DNA from: VRUE01 sp963805475
GTDB lineage: Bacteria > Actinomycetota > Thermoleophilia > Solirubrobacterales > 70-9
DNA length: 64,000 bases
Direction: 5' to 3'
Assembly (NCBI GenBank): GCA_963805475.1
Contig: CAWDUO010000005.1
Location: forward strand, 1 to 64,000
Below, piece after piece: positions 10,366 through 18,742 of this stretch; position 1 is the first letter of the stretch; the number at the start of each line of letters is the position of its first letter. The translations under genes were made by a program, and so were the position numbers. Under the pieces are notes generated by a model. The model had not been told where the DNA came from and made no database searches. It worked only from the letters and a program-made list of their open reading frames with translations.

Positions 10366-10638
10366 ATGGGGCGCTCGACGAAAAAGGGGCCGTGGGTGGA
10401 AGCGGCGCTGATGAGGCGGATCGCGGCGATGAACGAGTCCGGCCAGAAGCAGATGGTCAAAACCTGGTCGCGGATGTCGACCGTCTTCCCCGAGATGGTC
10501 GGCCACACGATCGCCGTCCACGACGGCCGCAAGCACGTCCCGGTCTTCATCTCGGAGTCGATGGTCGGCCACAAGCTGGGCGAGTTCGCGCCGACGCGGA
10601 CCTTCCGCGCCCACTCCGGCACCGGCAAGGGGGAGTGA
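10366..10638 (+). CDS. rpsS: Ribosomal protein uS19
   Basis: 90 aa (MGRSTKKGPWVEAALM through APTRTFRAHSG), standard length. It forms a complex with uS13 in the 30S head. The stop codon overlaps the rplV start (TGATG). Confidence 0.96.
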   Translation: MGRSTKKGPWVEAALMRRIAAMNESGQKQMVKTWSRMSTVFPEMVGHTIAVHDGRKHVPVFISESMVGHKLGEFAPTRTFRAHSGTGKGE

Positions 10639-10979
10639 TGGTGGTCCGAGCCTCAGCCCGCTACGTCCGCGTCGCGCCGCGCAAGGCGCGCCTGGTCGCC
10701 GACCAGGTGCGCGGCCTGCACGTCGAGGACGCGCTCGCGCAGCTGAAGTTCTCCCCCCGCGGCGCCGCCCGCGACATCGGCAGGCTGATCGAGTCGGCCG
10801 CCGCCAACGCGGAGAACAACCACGAGCTCGTCGCCGACGAGATGCGGGTCGCCGCGATCACCGTCGACGAAGGGCCGACGCTGCGCCGCTACCGCCCGCG
10901 GGCGCTCGGCCGGGCGACCCCGATCAACAAGCGCACCAGCCACATCGCCGTGGCGCTGACGCCGGAAGAGGAGGCCTGA
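10638..10979 (+). CDS. rplV: Ribosomal protein uL22
   Basis: 113 aa from ATG 10638, overlapping the rpsS stop. The beta-hairpin that lines the exit tunnel corresponds to the region ending RPRALGRATPINKRTSHI; it is normal and shows no obvious macrolide-resistance insertion. Confidence 0.95.
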   Translation: MVVRASARYVRVAPRKARLVADQVRGLHVEDALAQLKFSPRGAARDIGRLIESAAANAENNHELVADEMRVAAITVDEGPTLRRYRPRALGRATPINKRTSHIAVALTPEEEA

Positions 10980-10983
10980 GGAC

Positions 10984-11725
10984 ATGGGTCAGAAGATCCA
11001 CCCCGGCGGCTTCCGCGTCGGCTACATCCAGAACTGGAAATCGAACTGGTTCGACGAGAAGGGCTTCGCCGACGTGCTCGCGGAGGACCTGGCGATCCGC
11101 AGCCACATCGAGGGCAAACTCGCCCACGCAGGCCTCTCCGACATCACGATCGAGCGGCGCGGCGAAATCGCGGTCGACATCCACACCGCCCGCCCCGGCA
11201 TCGTGATCGGCAAATCGGGCAGCGAAGTCGACGCCCTGCGCAAGGAGCTGCACAAGCTGACCGGCAAGCCGGTGAAAGTGAACATCCGCGAGGTCAAGCG
11301 GCCCGAGCTCGACGCCAAGCTGGTCGCCCAGTCGATCGCCGAGCAGCTGCAGAACCGGGTCGCCTTCCGGCGGGCGATGAAACGCGCCCTGACCTCGGCG
11401 ATGCGCTCCGGCGCCAAGGGCGTGAAGCTCCAGGTGTCGGGCCGGCTCGGCGGCTCGGAGATGGCGCGGACCGAAAGCTACTCCGACGGCCGCGTGCCGC
11501 TGCACACGCTGCGCGCCAACATCGACTACGGCTTCTACGAGGCGCGCACGACCGCCGGGCGGATCGGCGTCAAATGCTGGATCAACAAGGGCGAGGTGAT
11601 GCCCGAGGGCTTCCGCTCCGACCAGGTCTCCGCCGACGGCGAGCCGCAGGGCGGCGGCGGCGGAGGTCGCGGTCGCGGCCGGCCGGGCGACGGCCGAGCG
11701 CGGCAGGGACGGGGGAGGGCGCTAG
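10984..11725 (+). CDS. rpsC: Ribosomal protein uS3 (no own stop codon in this sequence)
   Basis: Residues 1-~215 are a normal uS3: MGQKIHPGGFRVGYI, a KH domain with GIVIGKSGSEVDAL, and a C-terminal domain ending near INKGEVMPEGF. It is then followed by a Gly/Arg-rich tail. In the sequence as given the frame does not stop; it continues through ALA into rplP, giving a 388-aa uS3-uL16 open frame. A TAG at 11,723-11,725, just before the rplP ATG, would end rpsC if the tail held one base fewer. The end given here assumes that. The tail lies in a G/C-rich repeat tract prone to indels. Confidence 0.85.
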
Positions 11726-11727
11726 CC

Positions 11728-12150
11728 ATGCTGATGCCGAAGCGGGTCAAGCACCGCAAACAGTTCCGCGGCCGCATGCGCGGCAACACCAAGGGCGGCA
11801 GCCACGTCGCCTTCGGCTCCTACGGGCTGAAGGCGCTCGACCGCGGCTGGATCACCAACCGCCAGATCGAGGCCGCCCGGGTGGCGATGACGCGCAAGAT
11901 CAAACGCGGCGGCAAGGTCTGGATCAACATCTTTCCCGACAAGCCCTACACGAAGAAGCCCGCGGAGACGCGGATGGGCTCGGGCAAGGGCAACCCGGAG
12001 GGCTGGGTCGCCGTGGTCAAGCCGGGCAAGGTGATGTTCGAGCTCGCCGGCGTGCCCGAGGACCTGGCGCGCGACGCGCTGCGCCTCGCCGGCCACAAGC
12101 TGCCGATCAAGACGAAATTCGTCATGCGCGAGGGGGCCGAGCACTCGTGA
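11728..12150 (+). CDS. rplP: Ribosomal protein uL16
   Basis: 140 aa from ATG 11728 (MLMPKRVKHRKQFRGR), the family N-terminus. A strong GGGGGAGGG ribosome-binding site sits 9 nt upstream, which supports separate initiation even though the rpsC frame reads in without a stop. uL16 contacts A-site tRNA and is a late 50S assembly protein. The stop overlaps the rpmC start (GTGA). Confidence 0.95.
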   Translation: MLMPKRVKHRKQFRGRMRGNTKGGSHVAFGSYGLKALDRGWITNRQIEAARVAMTRKIKRGGKVWINIFPDKPYTKKPAETRMGSGKGNPEGWVAVVKPGKVMFELAGVPEDLARDALRLAGHKLPIKTKFVMREGAEHS

Positions 12151-12359
12151 AGTCCGCCGAGGCGCACAACCTGAAAGACGACGAGCTGGTGGCGAAGCTG
12201 ATCGACGCCAAACAGGAGTCGTTCAACCTGCGCTTCCGCCACGCGACCGGCGAGCTGGAGAACACGGCGCGGGTGGGGCAGGCGCGGCGGGACATCGCGC
12301 GGCTGCTGACCGTGGCGCGGGAGCGCGGGATCGACGTCGAGAGAGAGTTGCGGAAATGA
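12147..12359 (+). CDS. rpmC: Ribosomal protein uL29
   Basis: 70 aa from GTG 12147, overlapping the rplP stop by 4 bp. The core is LKDDELVAKLIDAKQESFNLRF, typical of uL29. It lies near the exit tunnel. Its stop overlaps the rpsQ start (ATGA). Confidence 0.93.
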   Translation: MKSAEAHNLKDDELVAKLIDAKQESFNLRFRHATGELENTARVGQARRDIARLLTVARERGIDVERELRK

Positions 12360-12973
12360 TGGCTGAGGACGAGACCAAAAAAGACGCGGTTGAGGAGACG
12401 GCTCAGGACGAGGGCGCTGCGGCCGCGGGGCCTGACGCGACTGCGGAGGAGTCCTCGCCCGCTGGGGAGGATGAAGCTGCTGAGGCTCCGGCCGAGGAGG
12501 CTGATGCGCCTGCGTCCGAGGAGGACGATCTTCCTTGGAAGGAGCGGCGGCGGCTGGCCAAGTCGCGCAAGCCGCATGAGGCGAAGCCGCAGCTGTCGGT
12601 TGAGGAGCGGGTGGCCGAGCGCGAGGCCCAGCGGAAGCGGAAGGCTGAGGGGCGGCGCAAGGAACGGGCCGCGGCGAAGGGTGAGAAGAGCAAAGGGACC
12701 GGGACTCCGGTTGCCTCGAGGGACGCCAATGCGGCCAAGGTGCGGCAGGGGGTCGTCACCTCCGACAAGGGGGACAAGACGATCGTCGTCCGGATCGACC
12801 TGGTGCGGCGTCATCCCACCTACGAGAAGGTGATCCGGCGCTCGCGGACGCTGCACGCGCACGACGAGCGCAACGAGGCCGGCGAGGGCGACACCGTGCG
12901 GGTCGTCGAGACGCGGCCGATGTCGAAGACCAAGCGCTGGCGCCTGGTCGAGGTCCTGGAGAAGGCGAAGTAG
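12356..12973 (+). CDS. rpsQ: Ribosomal protein uS17 with a long N-terminal extension
   Basis: 205 aa, against about 85 for the usual protein. The uS17 core begins near residue 126 (VRQGVVTSDKGDKTIVV) and is intact to the end. Residues 1-60 are highly acidic and Ala-rich; residues 61-125 are strongly basic and probably helical (KERRRLAKSRK, then REAQRKRKAEGRRKE). The start is well supported because ATG 12356 overlaps the rpmC stop by 4 bp. The extension uses more AT-ending codons than its neighbours and is probably of different origin or under weaker codon selection. Function of the extension is unknown; it could tether to rRNA or bind a partner. Confidence 0.93.
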   Translation: MMAEDETKKDAVEETAQDEGAAAAGPDATAEESSPAGEDEAAEAPAEEADAPASEEDDLPWKERRRLAKSRKPHEAKPQLSVEERVAEREAQRKRKAEGRRKERAAAKGEKSKGTGTPVASRDANAAKVRQGVVTSDKGDKTIVVRIDLVRRHPTYEKVIRRSRTLHAHDERNEAGEGDTVRVVETRPMSKTKRWRLVEVLEKAK

Positions 12974-12979
12974 GCGACG

Positions 12980-13351
12980 ATGATCCAGCAGGAGTCCAGG
13001 CTCAAGGTCGCCGACAACTCGGGCGCGCGGGAGATCCTCTGCATCCGCGTCAAGGGCGGCTCGCACCGGCGCTACGCCGGGGTCGGCGACGTGATCACGG
13101 CGACGGTCAAACAGGCCAGCCCGCAGGGCGGCGTGCGCAAGGGCGAGGTCGTCCAGGCGGTCGTCGTCCGCACCAAGAAGCAGCTCGGCCGCTCCGACGG
13201 CACCTACATCTCCTTCGACGAAAACGCCGCCGTGCTGATCGACCCGCAGAGCAACAACCCGCGCGGCACCCGCATCTTCGGCCCCGTGGCCCGCGAGCTG
13301 CGCGATCGCAATTTCATGAAAATCGTCTCGCTCGCCCCCGAGGTGCTGTAG
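12980..13351 (+). CDS. rplN: Ribosomal protein uL14
   Basis: 123 aa, standard length (MIQQESRLKVADNSGAREIL through KIVSLAPEVL). It lies at the subunit interface and, in other bacteria, is the target of the silencing factor RsfS. Short 6-bp spacer from rpsQ. Confidence 0.96.
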   Translation: MIQQESRLKVADNSGAREILCIRVKGGSHRRYAGVGDVITATVKQASPQGGVRKGEVVQAVVVRTKKQLGRSDGTYISFDENAAVLIDPQSNNPRGTRIFGPVARELRDRNFMKIVSLAPEVL

Positions 13352-13353
13352 CG

Positions 13354-13614
13354 ATGGGACGCACGATGAAGATCCGCACCGACGACACGGTCAAGGTGAT
13401 CGGCGGCAAGGACTCGGGCAAGACCGGCCGGGTGATCCGGACCGAACCCAAGCGCGACCGCGTCTACGTCGAGGGGCTCAACATGGTCAAGCGGCACGAA
13501 AAAGCGCGGCCGGTGCAGGACGTGCAGAAAGCGAGCCAGCAGATGGGCGGGATCGTCGACAAGGAGGGCCCGATCCACGTCTCCAACGTCAAGCTGCTCG
13601 AGCGGAAAGCCTGA
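13354..13614 (+). CDS. rplX: Ribosomal protein uL24
   Basis: 86 aa with the KOW motif segment KVIGGKDSGKTGRVI and GLNMVKRHEK. Shorter than many uL24 proteins (about 100 aa), mostly at the C-terminus. ATG 13366 would be an alternative start. An assembly initiator of the 50S. The stop overlaps the rplE ATG by one base. Confidence 0.92.
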   Translation: MGRTMKIRTDDTVKVIGGKDSGKTGRVIRTEPKRDRVYVEGLNMVKRHEKARPVQDVQKASQQMGGIVDKEGPIHVSNVKLLERKA

Positions 13615-14243
13615 TGGAGTCCGCGACCGTCCAGTCCCAGGCCGCCCCGCCGCCGCGCCTGCGCGAGCGCTACGAGGCCGACGTCGCCCCCGCGCTGACG
13701 CAGAAGTTCGGCTACACGAGCGCGATGCAGGTGCCGCGCCTGCAGAAGATCGTGCTCAACATGGGCCTCGGCGAGGCGCGCCAGAACGCGAAGATGCTCG
13801 AGGCGGCCCGTGAGCAGCTGGCGATCATCGCCGGCCAGCAGCCGAACGTGCGCCGGGCGCGCAAGTCGATCGCCTCCTTCAAGGTGCGCGAGGGGATGCC
13901 GGTGGGCCTCTCGGTCACCCTGCGCCGCGCCCGCATGTGGGAGTTCCTCGACCGCCTCACCTCGATCGCGGTGCCGCGCATCCGCGACTTCCGCGGGCTC
14001 AACCCGCGCTCCTTCGACGGCCGCGGCAACTACTCGATGGGCGTCAAGGAGCAGCTGATCTTCCCCGAAATCGACTACGACTCGATCGACGAGGTGCGCG
14101 GCCTCGACGTGACGATCGCGACCACCGCGGCGACCGACGCGGAGGCGTTCGAGCTGCTGCTCGGCCTCGGCATGCCGTTCGCCCAGGAGGGCCGCCCCGG
14201 CGCGCCCGCGCCGCCCAAGGAGGAGGATTCCGAGAATGGCTAA
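13614..14243 (+). CDS. rplE: Ribosomal protein uL5
   Basis: 209 aa. The uL5 core starts at RLRERYEADVAPALTQKFGY and includes RIRDFRGLNPRSFDGRGNYS. It has short Ala/Pro-rich additions at the C-terminus (GRPGAPAPPKEEDSENG). It binds 5S rRNA and contacts P-site tRNA. It overlaps rpsZ by 8 bp. Confidence 0.95.
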   Translation: MESATVQSQAAPPPRLRERYEADVAPALTQKFGYTSAMQVPRLQKIVLNMGLGEARQNAKMLEAAREQLAIIAGQQPNVRRARKSIASFKVREGMPVGLSVTLRRARMWEFLDRLTSIAVPRIRDFRGLNPRSFDGRGNYSMGVKEQLIFPEIDYDSIDEVRGLDVTIATTAATDAEAFELLLGLGMPFAQEGRPGAPAPPKEEDSENG

Positions 14244-14421
14244 GACCTCGATGAAGGTGAAGCAGTCCCGCAAGGCCAAGTTCAAGTCGCGCGAGTACCA
14301 CCGCTGCCGGCGCTGCGGGCGCCCGCGCGGCTACTTCCGCAAGTTCGGCCTCTGCCGGATCTGCCTGCGCGAGGCCGCCCACGAGGGGTACGTCCCCGGA
14401 ATGACCAAGTCGAGCTGGTAG
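14236..14421 (+). CDS. rpsZ: Ribosomal protein uS14, zinc-binding short form
   Basis: 61 aa with Cys24, Cys27, Cys40 and Cys43 forming a zinc ribbon. This is the short C+ form; a zinc-free paralogue, if any, must lie elsewhere. It sits in the 30S head next to uS3 and uS10. Confidence 0.95.
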   Translation: MAKTSMKVKQSRKAKFKSREYHRCRRCGRPRGYFRKFGLCRICLREAAHEGYVPGMTKSSW

Positions 14422-14443
14422 GCCGAGACAGGACCGTGAGGAC

Positions 14444-14839
14444 ATGCTGAACGACCCGATAGCCGATTACCTGACCCGGATCCGCAACGCGCTCGGCTCC
14501 GGCCACGACGACGTCTCGATCCCCGCCTCGCGGCTGAAGGAGGAGATGACGCGGATCCTCAAGGAGCAGGGCTACATCGTCGACTTCGCCCGCAAGCCGG
14601 CCGCGGTCGGCGAGGCGCTCGAGATCCGGCTCAAGTACACGGAGGACCGCCGTCCGGCGATCCTCGGGCTGGAGCGGATCTCCCGCCCGGGGCGGCGCCG
14701 CTACGTCGACCGCACCGAAGTGCCGCGCGTCGACGGCGGCACCGGCACCGCGATCGTCAGCACCTCGGCCGGCGTGATGACCGGCCACGATGCGAAGCGG
14801 AAAGGCGTGGGCGGCGAGGTCGTCGCCTACGTATGGTGA
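14444..14839 (+). CDS. rpsH: Ribosomal protein uS8
   Basis: 131 aa: NDPIADYLTRIRNAL at the start and the C-terminal VSTSAGVMTGHDAKRKGVGGEV. A central 16S rRNA binder, and in E. coli the repressor of the spc operon. Confidence 0.95.
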   Translation: MLNDPIADYLTRIRNALGSGHDDVSIPASRLKEEMTRILKEQGYIVDFARKPAAVGEALEIRLKYTEDRRPAILGLERISRPGRRRYVDRTEVPRVDGGTGTAIVSTSAGVMTGHDAKRKGVGGEVVAYVW

Positions 14840-14852
14840 GCGGGAGCGAGCT

Positions 14853-15386
14853 ATGAGTCGTATTGGTCGAAAGCCGATTGCCGTCCCCGAGTCCGTCACG
14901 GTCGAGCTCGCCCCCGGGCGGGTCGCCGTCAAGGGGCCGAAGGGCGAGCTGGAGCAGCGCCTCGACGCCGAGATGACGGTCGCCCAGGAGGACGGGACGA
15001 TCGTCGTCAGCCGCCCGACCGACCGCGGCGAGCACCGCGCCCTGCACGGCCTCACCCGCAGCCTGATCGCGAACATGGTGGAGGGGGTCGTCGACGGCTT
15101 CGAGAAGCGGCTGGAGATCCAGGGCGTCGGCTACCGCGCCCAGCTCAAGGGCAAGAGCCTCGAGCTGGCGCTCGGCTACTCGCACCCGGTCTCGGTCGAG
15201 CCCCCGGCGGGGATCGAGTTCGAGGTGCCGCAGCCGACCGAGGTGGTCGTGCGCGGAATCGACAAGCAGCTGGTCGGCCAGGTCGCCGCCGACATCCGCA
15301 AGCGCCGCCCGCCCGAGCCCTACAAGGGCAAGGGCGTCCGCTACCGCGACGAGCACGTGATGCGCAAGGTGGGCAAGCGCGCATGA
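14853..15386 (+). CDS. rplF: Ribosomal protein uL6
   Basis: 177 aa from ATG 14853 (MSRIGRKPIAVPESV), preceded by a GGGAGCGAG ribosome-binding site. The upstream in-frame codons are not family-like. It ends with the usual RRPPEPYKGKGVRY. It overlaps rplR by 4 bp. Confidence 0.95.
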   Translation: MSRIGRKPIAVPESVTVELAPGRVAVKGPKGELEQRLDAEMTVAQEDGTIVVSRPTDRGEHRALHGLTRSLIANMVEGVVDGFEKRLEIQGVGYRAQLKGKSLELALGYSHPVSVEPPAGIEFEVPQPTEVVVRGIDKQLVGQVAADIRKRRPPEPYKGKGVRYRDEHVMRKVGKRA

Positions 15387-15736
15387 CCGTCACGACCAAG
15401 CGCCAGCAGCGCCTGCGCCGCCGCCGTCGGGTGCGCGCCCGCGTCGTCGGCAGCGCCGCGCGCCCGCGCCTCTCCGTCTTCCGCTCCAACCGCGGCATCT
15501 CCGCCCAGCTCGTCGACGACGCCGCGGGCCACACGCTGGTCGCCGTCAACTGGACCGAGCCGGAGCTGCGCAAGCTCGCCGCCGAGGCGCAGGCGAAGCG
15601 GGCGGGCGAGCTGCTCGCCGAGCGCGCCAAGGAGGCCGGCGTCGAGACCTGCGTCTTCGACCGCGGCGGCTACAAGTTCCACGGCCGGGTCAAGGCCCTG
15701 GCGGAAGGCGCGAGAGAGAAAGGTCTGGTTTTCTAG
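15383..15736 (+). CDS. rplR: Ribosomal protein uL18
   Basis: 117 aa with a basic N-terminus and the 5S-binding core RPRLSVFRSNRGISAQLVDD through FDRGGYKFHGRVKALAEG. The ATG overlaps the rplF stop (ATGA). Confidence 0.94.
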   Translation: MTVTTKRQQRLRRRRRVRARVVGSAARPRLSVFRSNRGISAQLVDDAAGHTLVAVNWTEPELRKLAAEAQAKRAGELLAERAKEAGVETCVFDRGGYKFHGRVKALAEGAREKGLVF

Positions 15737-15758
15737 TGACTATGACCGGGGGCCGGAC

Positions 15759-16319
15759 ATGAAAGGCATGGACATGACCAACGTGGAGACGGTGTCTCCG
15801 CGCGGGCTGGATCTCCAGGAGCGGGTGATCGAGATCAACCGCGTCGCCAAGGTGGTCAAGGGCGGGCGGCGGTTCTCCTTCACGGCGCTGGTCGCCGTCG
15901 GCGACGAAGAGGGCGTCGTCGGGATCGGCTACGGCAAGGCGCGCGAGGTGCCGCTGGCGATCCAGAAGGCGGTCGAGAACGCGCGCAAGTCGCTGATCCG
16001 CGTGCCCAAATACGGCCAGACGCTGACCCACAAGATCGTCGGCCGCTACGGCGCCGGGCATGTCGTCCTGCGCCCGGCCAGCCCCGGCACCGGCGTGATC
16101 GCCGGCGGCGGCGTGCGGGCCGTGCTCGAGCTTGGAGGGGTGCGCGACGTGCTGACCAAAAGCCTTGGCACGCAGAATCCGATCAACGTGGTCAAGGCGA
16201 CGATGGACGGCCTGGTGCGGTTGCGGCGGCCCGAGGAGGTCGCCGAGCTGCGCGGGTTGACCGTGGCTCAGGTGCTGGGAGTCGAGAAGTCGGAGAAGGC
16301 AGAGCATGTCACCGAGTGA
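15759..16319 (+). CDS. rpsE: Ribosomal protein uS5
   Basis: 186 aa with the double-stranded RNA-binding fold (ERVIEINRVAKVVKGGRRF) and ASPGTGVIAGGGVRAVLE loop involved in decoding fidelity. Internal ATG 15774 (MTN) is an equally plausible start. Its 3' end overlaps rplO by 14 bp, which leaves no room for rpmD. Confidence 0.95.
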   Translation: MKGMDMTNVETVSPRGLDLQERVIEINRVAKVVKGGRRFSFTALVAVGDEEGVVGIGYGKAREVPLAIQKAVENARKSLIRVPKYGQTLTHKIVGRYGAGHVVLRPASPGTGVIAGGGVRAVLELGGVRDVLTKSLGTQNPINVVKATMDGLVRLRRPEEVAELRGLTVAQVLGVEKSEKAEHVTE

Positions 16320-16803
16320 GCGCAGCGAGGAGATCGGGCTGCATAACCTGTCGCCCAAGCCCGGGTCCAAACGGCCGCGCAAGCGGTTGGGGCGTGGTGA
16401 GGGCTCCGGCCTCGGCAAGACCTCCGGGCGGGGGCACAAGGGGTACGGGTCGCGCTCGGGGTCCAAGAAGAAGGCCGGTTATGAGGGCGGGCAGAATCCG
16501 ATCCACATGCGGATGCGCAAGCTCCGCGGGCCGCACAAAAAGCAGTCGATGCCGTTCGAGAACTTCCGCACCTCGACCCAGCCGGTCAACGTCGCCGACC
16601 TGGAGGAGCGCTTCGACGCGGGCGCCGAGGTCAACCCCGCGGCGCTGAAGGAGAGGGGCCTGGCGAAGCGCTCCGACCCGGTCAAGATCCTCGCCCGCGG
16701 CGAGATCTCGAAGAAGCTCGACGTCCACGCGCACGCCTTCAGCGCGGCCGCCCGCGAGAAGATCGAGGCGGCCGGCGGGTCCTGCCACACCCTGGAGGCG
16801 TAA
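16306..16803 (+). CDS. rplO: Ribosomal protein uL15
   Basis: 165 aa. Typical Gly-rich N-terminal tail (RKRLGRGEGSGLGKTSGRGHKG) that threads into 23S rRNA, then the globular domain. It overlaps rpsE directly; the usual intervening rpmD (uL30) is absent. The stop shares a base with the secY ATG. Confidence 0.94.
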   Translation: MSPSERSEEIGLHNLSPKPGSKRPRKRLGRGEGSGLGKTSGRGHKGYGSRSGSKKKAGYEGGQNPIHMRMRKLRGPHKKQSMPFENFRTSTQPVNVADLEERFDAGAEVNPAALKERGLAKRSDPVKILARGEISKKLDVHAHAFSAAAREKIEAAGGSCHTLEA

Positions 16804-18074
16804 TGCTCCGCACGATCGCGAACGCGTTCGCCGTCGCGGACATTCGCAAGAAACTCGCCTTCACCGCGGCGATGCTGGCGCTCTACCGGCTCGGCGCCTA
16901 CATCCCGGCGCCGGGGGTCGACGTCAACGCGGTCAAGGAACTGTCGGAAAACTTCGCCGGCAGCAACATCCTCGGCTTCCTCAACCTCTTCTCCGGCGGC
17001 GGCCTCAGCCGGCTCTCGCTCTTCGCGCTGGGGATCATGCCCTACATCACCGCCTCGATCATCCTCCAGCTGCTCACCGTCGTCGTGCCGTCGCTGGAGC
17101 GGCTCCAGAAAGAAGGCGAGGTCGGGCAGCAGAAGATCACCCAGTACACCCGCTACCTGACCGTCGGCCTGGCCTTCGGCCAGTCGTTCGGCTACGTCTT
17201 CCTCTTCCGCTCCTTCGGCAGCGAAGCCGGCAACAACTTCCTCGGCTCGCTCAGCGGGCCGAGGATCCTGCTGATCGTGATCTGCCTGACGGCCGGCTGC
17301 ACGCTCTTGATGTGGCTGGGCGAGCTGATCACCCAGCGCGGCATCGGCAACGGCATCTCGCTGATGATCTTCGCCTCGATCGTCTCCGGCATCCCCGGCG
17401 GCATCCAGGCCTGGTGGACCAACCCCGACCAGGTCTTCGTCGTGATGATGCCGTTCATCGCGCTCGCGGTGATCGTCGCGATCGTCTTCGTCCAGGAGGG
17501 GCAGCGGCGGATCCCGGTCCAGTACGCGAAACGGATGGTCGGCCGGAAAATGACCTCCGGCGGCTCGACCTACCTGCCGCTGCGGGTCAACATGGCGGGC
17601 GTCATCCCGGTCATCTTCGCCGCCTCGATCATGGCCTTCCCGCCGACGATCGGCCAGCTGCTCAACACCCCGGCGGCGCTCGACTTCGCCGCCTTCTTCA
17701 GCCCCAACGGCTGGGCCTACGTGGTCGGCGAGGTCTTCTTCATCATCATCTTCACCTACTTCTACACCGCGGTCACCTTCAACCCGGTCGACCAGGCCGA
17801 CAACCTGAAGAAATACGGCGGCTTCATCCCCGGCGTGCGGCCCGGCCGGCCGACCGCCGAATACCTCGACCGGATCCTCTCCCGCCTCACCTTCCCCGGC
17901 GCGCTCTACCTCGGCGCGGTCGCGGCGCTGCCGACGATCCTGATCAGCCAGACCTCGGCCAACTTCTTCTTCGGCGGCACCTCGATCCTCATCGTCATAG
18001 GTGTGGCTTTGGACACCGTGAAGCAGCTCGAGGCGCAGCTGATGATGCGCAATTACGAGGGATTCCTCAAATAG
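16803..18074 (+). CDS. secY: Protein translocase channel SecY
   Basis: 423 aa with about ten membrane segments and conserved loops such as GIGNGISLMIFASI and the GG-rich plug region LFSGGGLSRLSLFALGIMPYI. It is the pore of the Sec translocon and would export the many secreted proteins of this window. The stop TAG overlaps the presumed adk start (ATAG). Confidence 0.97.
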   Translation: MLRTIANAFAVADIRKKLAFTAAMLALYRLGAYIPAPGVDVNAVKELSENFAGSNILGFLNLFSGGGLSRLSLFALGIMPYITASIILQLLTVVVPSLERLQKEGEVGQQKITQYTRYLTVGLAFGQSFGYVFLFRSFGSEAGNNFLGSLSGPRILLIVICLTAGCTLLMWLGELITQRGIGNGISLMIFASIVSGIPGGIQAWWTNPDQVFVVMMPFIALAVIVAIVFVQEGQRRIPVQYAKRMVGRKMTSGGSTYLPLRVNMAGVIPVIFAASIMAFPPTIGQLLNTPAALDFAAFFSPNGWAYVVGEVFFIIIFTYFYTAVTFNPVDQADNLKKYGGFIPGVRPGRPTAEYLDRILSRLTFPGALYLGAVAALPTILISQTSANFFFGGTSILIVIGVALDTVKQLEAQLMMRNYEGFLK

Positions 18075-18742
18075 AGCTCAACCTCGTACTTCTCGGCCCG
18101 CCGGGCAGCGGCAAGGGCACGCAGGGGGAGCGGCTTCAGGAAGACCTGGAGCTGCCCTACTGGGCGACCGGGGACATCCTGCGCGCGGCCGTGCGCGACG
18201 AGACCGAGCTGGGCAGGGCCGCCAAGGAATACATGGACCGGGGGGACCTGGTTCCCGACGAGGTGATCGTCGCCGCGATCGCCGAGCGGGTCGACTCGGC
18301 CGAGGCCGCCGACGGCTTCATCCTCGACGGCTTCCCCCGCACCGTGCCGCAGGCCGAGGCGCTGGCGGCGAAGCTCGAGCAGCTCGGCCGCGAGCTGACC
18401 GCGGTGCTCTTGATCGACGCGAGCGACGAGGAGGTGACCCGCCGGCTCGGCGGGCGCCGCACCTGCGCCGCCGAGGGCCACGTCTTCCACGTCGACTTCA
18501 ACCCGCCCGAGAAGGAGGGCGTCTGCGACGTCGACGGCAGCGAGCTGCTGGTCCGCGACGACGACGAGCCCGAGGTGATCGCCCACCGGCTCGCCACCTA
18601 CCACGAGAAGACCGAGCCGCTGATCGATTTCTACGACCGCCAGAGCCTGCTGCGCCGGATCGACGGCGCCGCGGCGCCGCAGGCGGTCGCCGAGCAGCTG
18701 CGCCGCACGCTCTCGACGCTGAAGCTCGAAGCCGACGAGTGA
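18071..18742 (+). CDS. adk: Adenylate kinase
   Basis: About 223 aa. The P-loop LLGPPGSGKGTQ lies near the N-terminus and FILDGFPRT is intact. The LID carries two cysteines (GRRTCAAEG and GVCDVDG), so it is not a full four-Cys zinc site. The enzyme interconverts 2 ADP with ATP and AMP. The start is unusual: no ATG, GTG or TTG lies in frame between the secY stop and the P-loop. The best candidate is ATA 18071 in an ATAG overlap with the secY stop, mirroring the ATGA/GTGA overlaps elsewhere in this operon. Confidence 0.93.
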   Translation: MELNLVLLGPPGSGKGTQGERLQEDLELPYWATGDILRAAVRDETELGRAAKEYMDRGDLVPDEVIVAAIAERVDSAEAADGFILDGFPRTVPQAEALAAKLEQLGRELTAVLLIDASDEEVTRRLGGRRTCAAEGHVFHVDFNPPEKEGVCDVDGSELLVRDDDEPEVIAHRLATYHEKTEPLIDFYDRQSLLRRIDGAAAPQAVAEQLRRTLSTLKLEADE

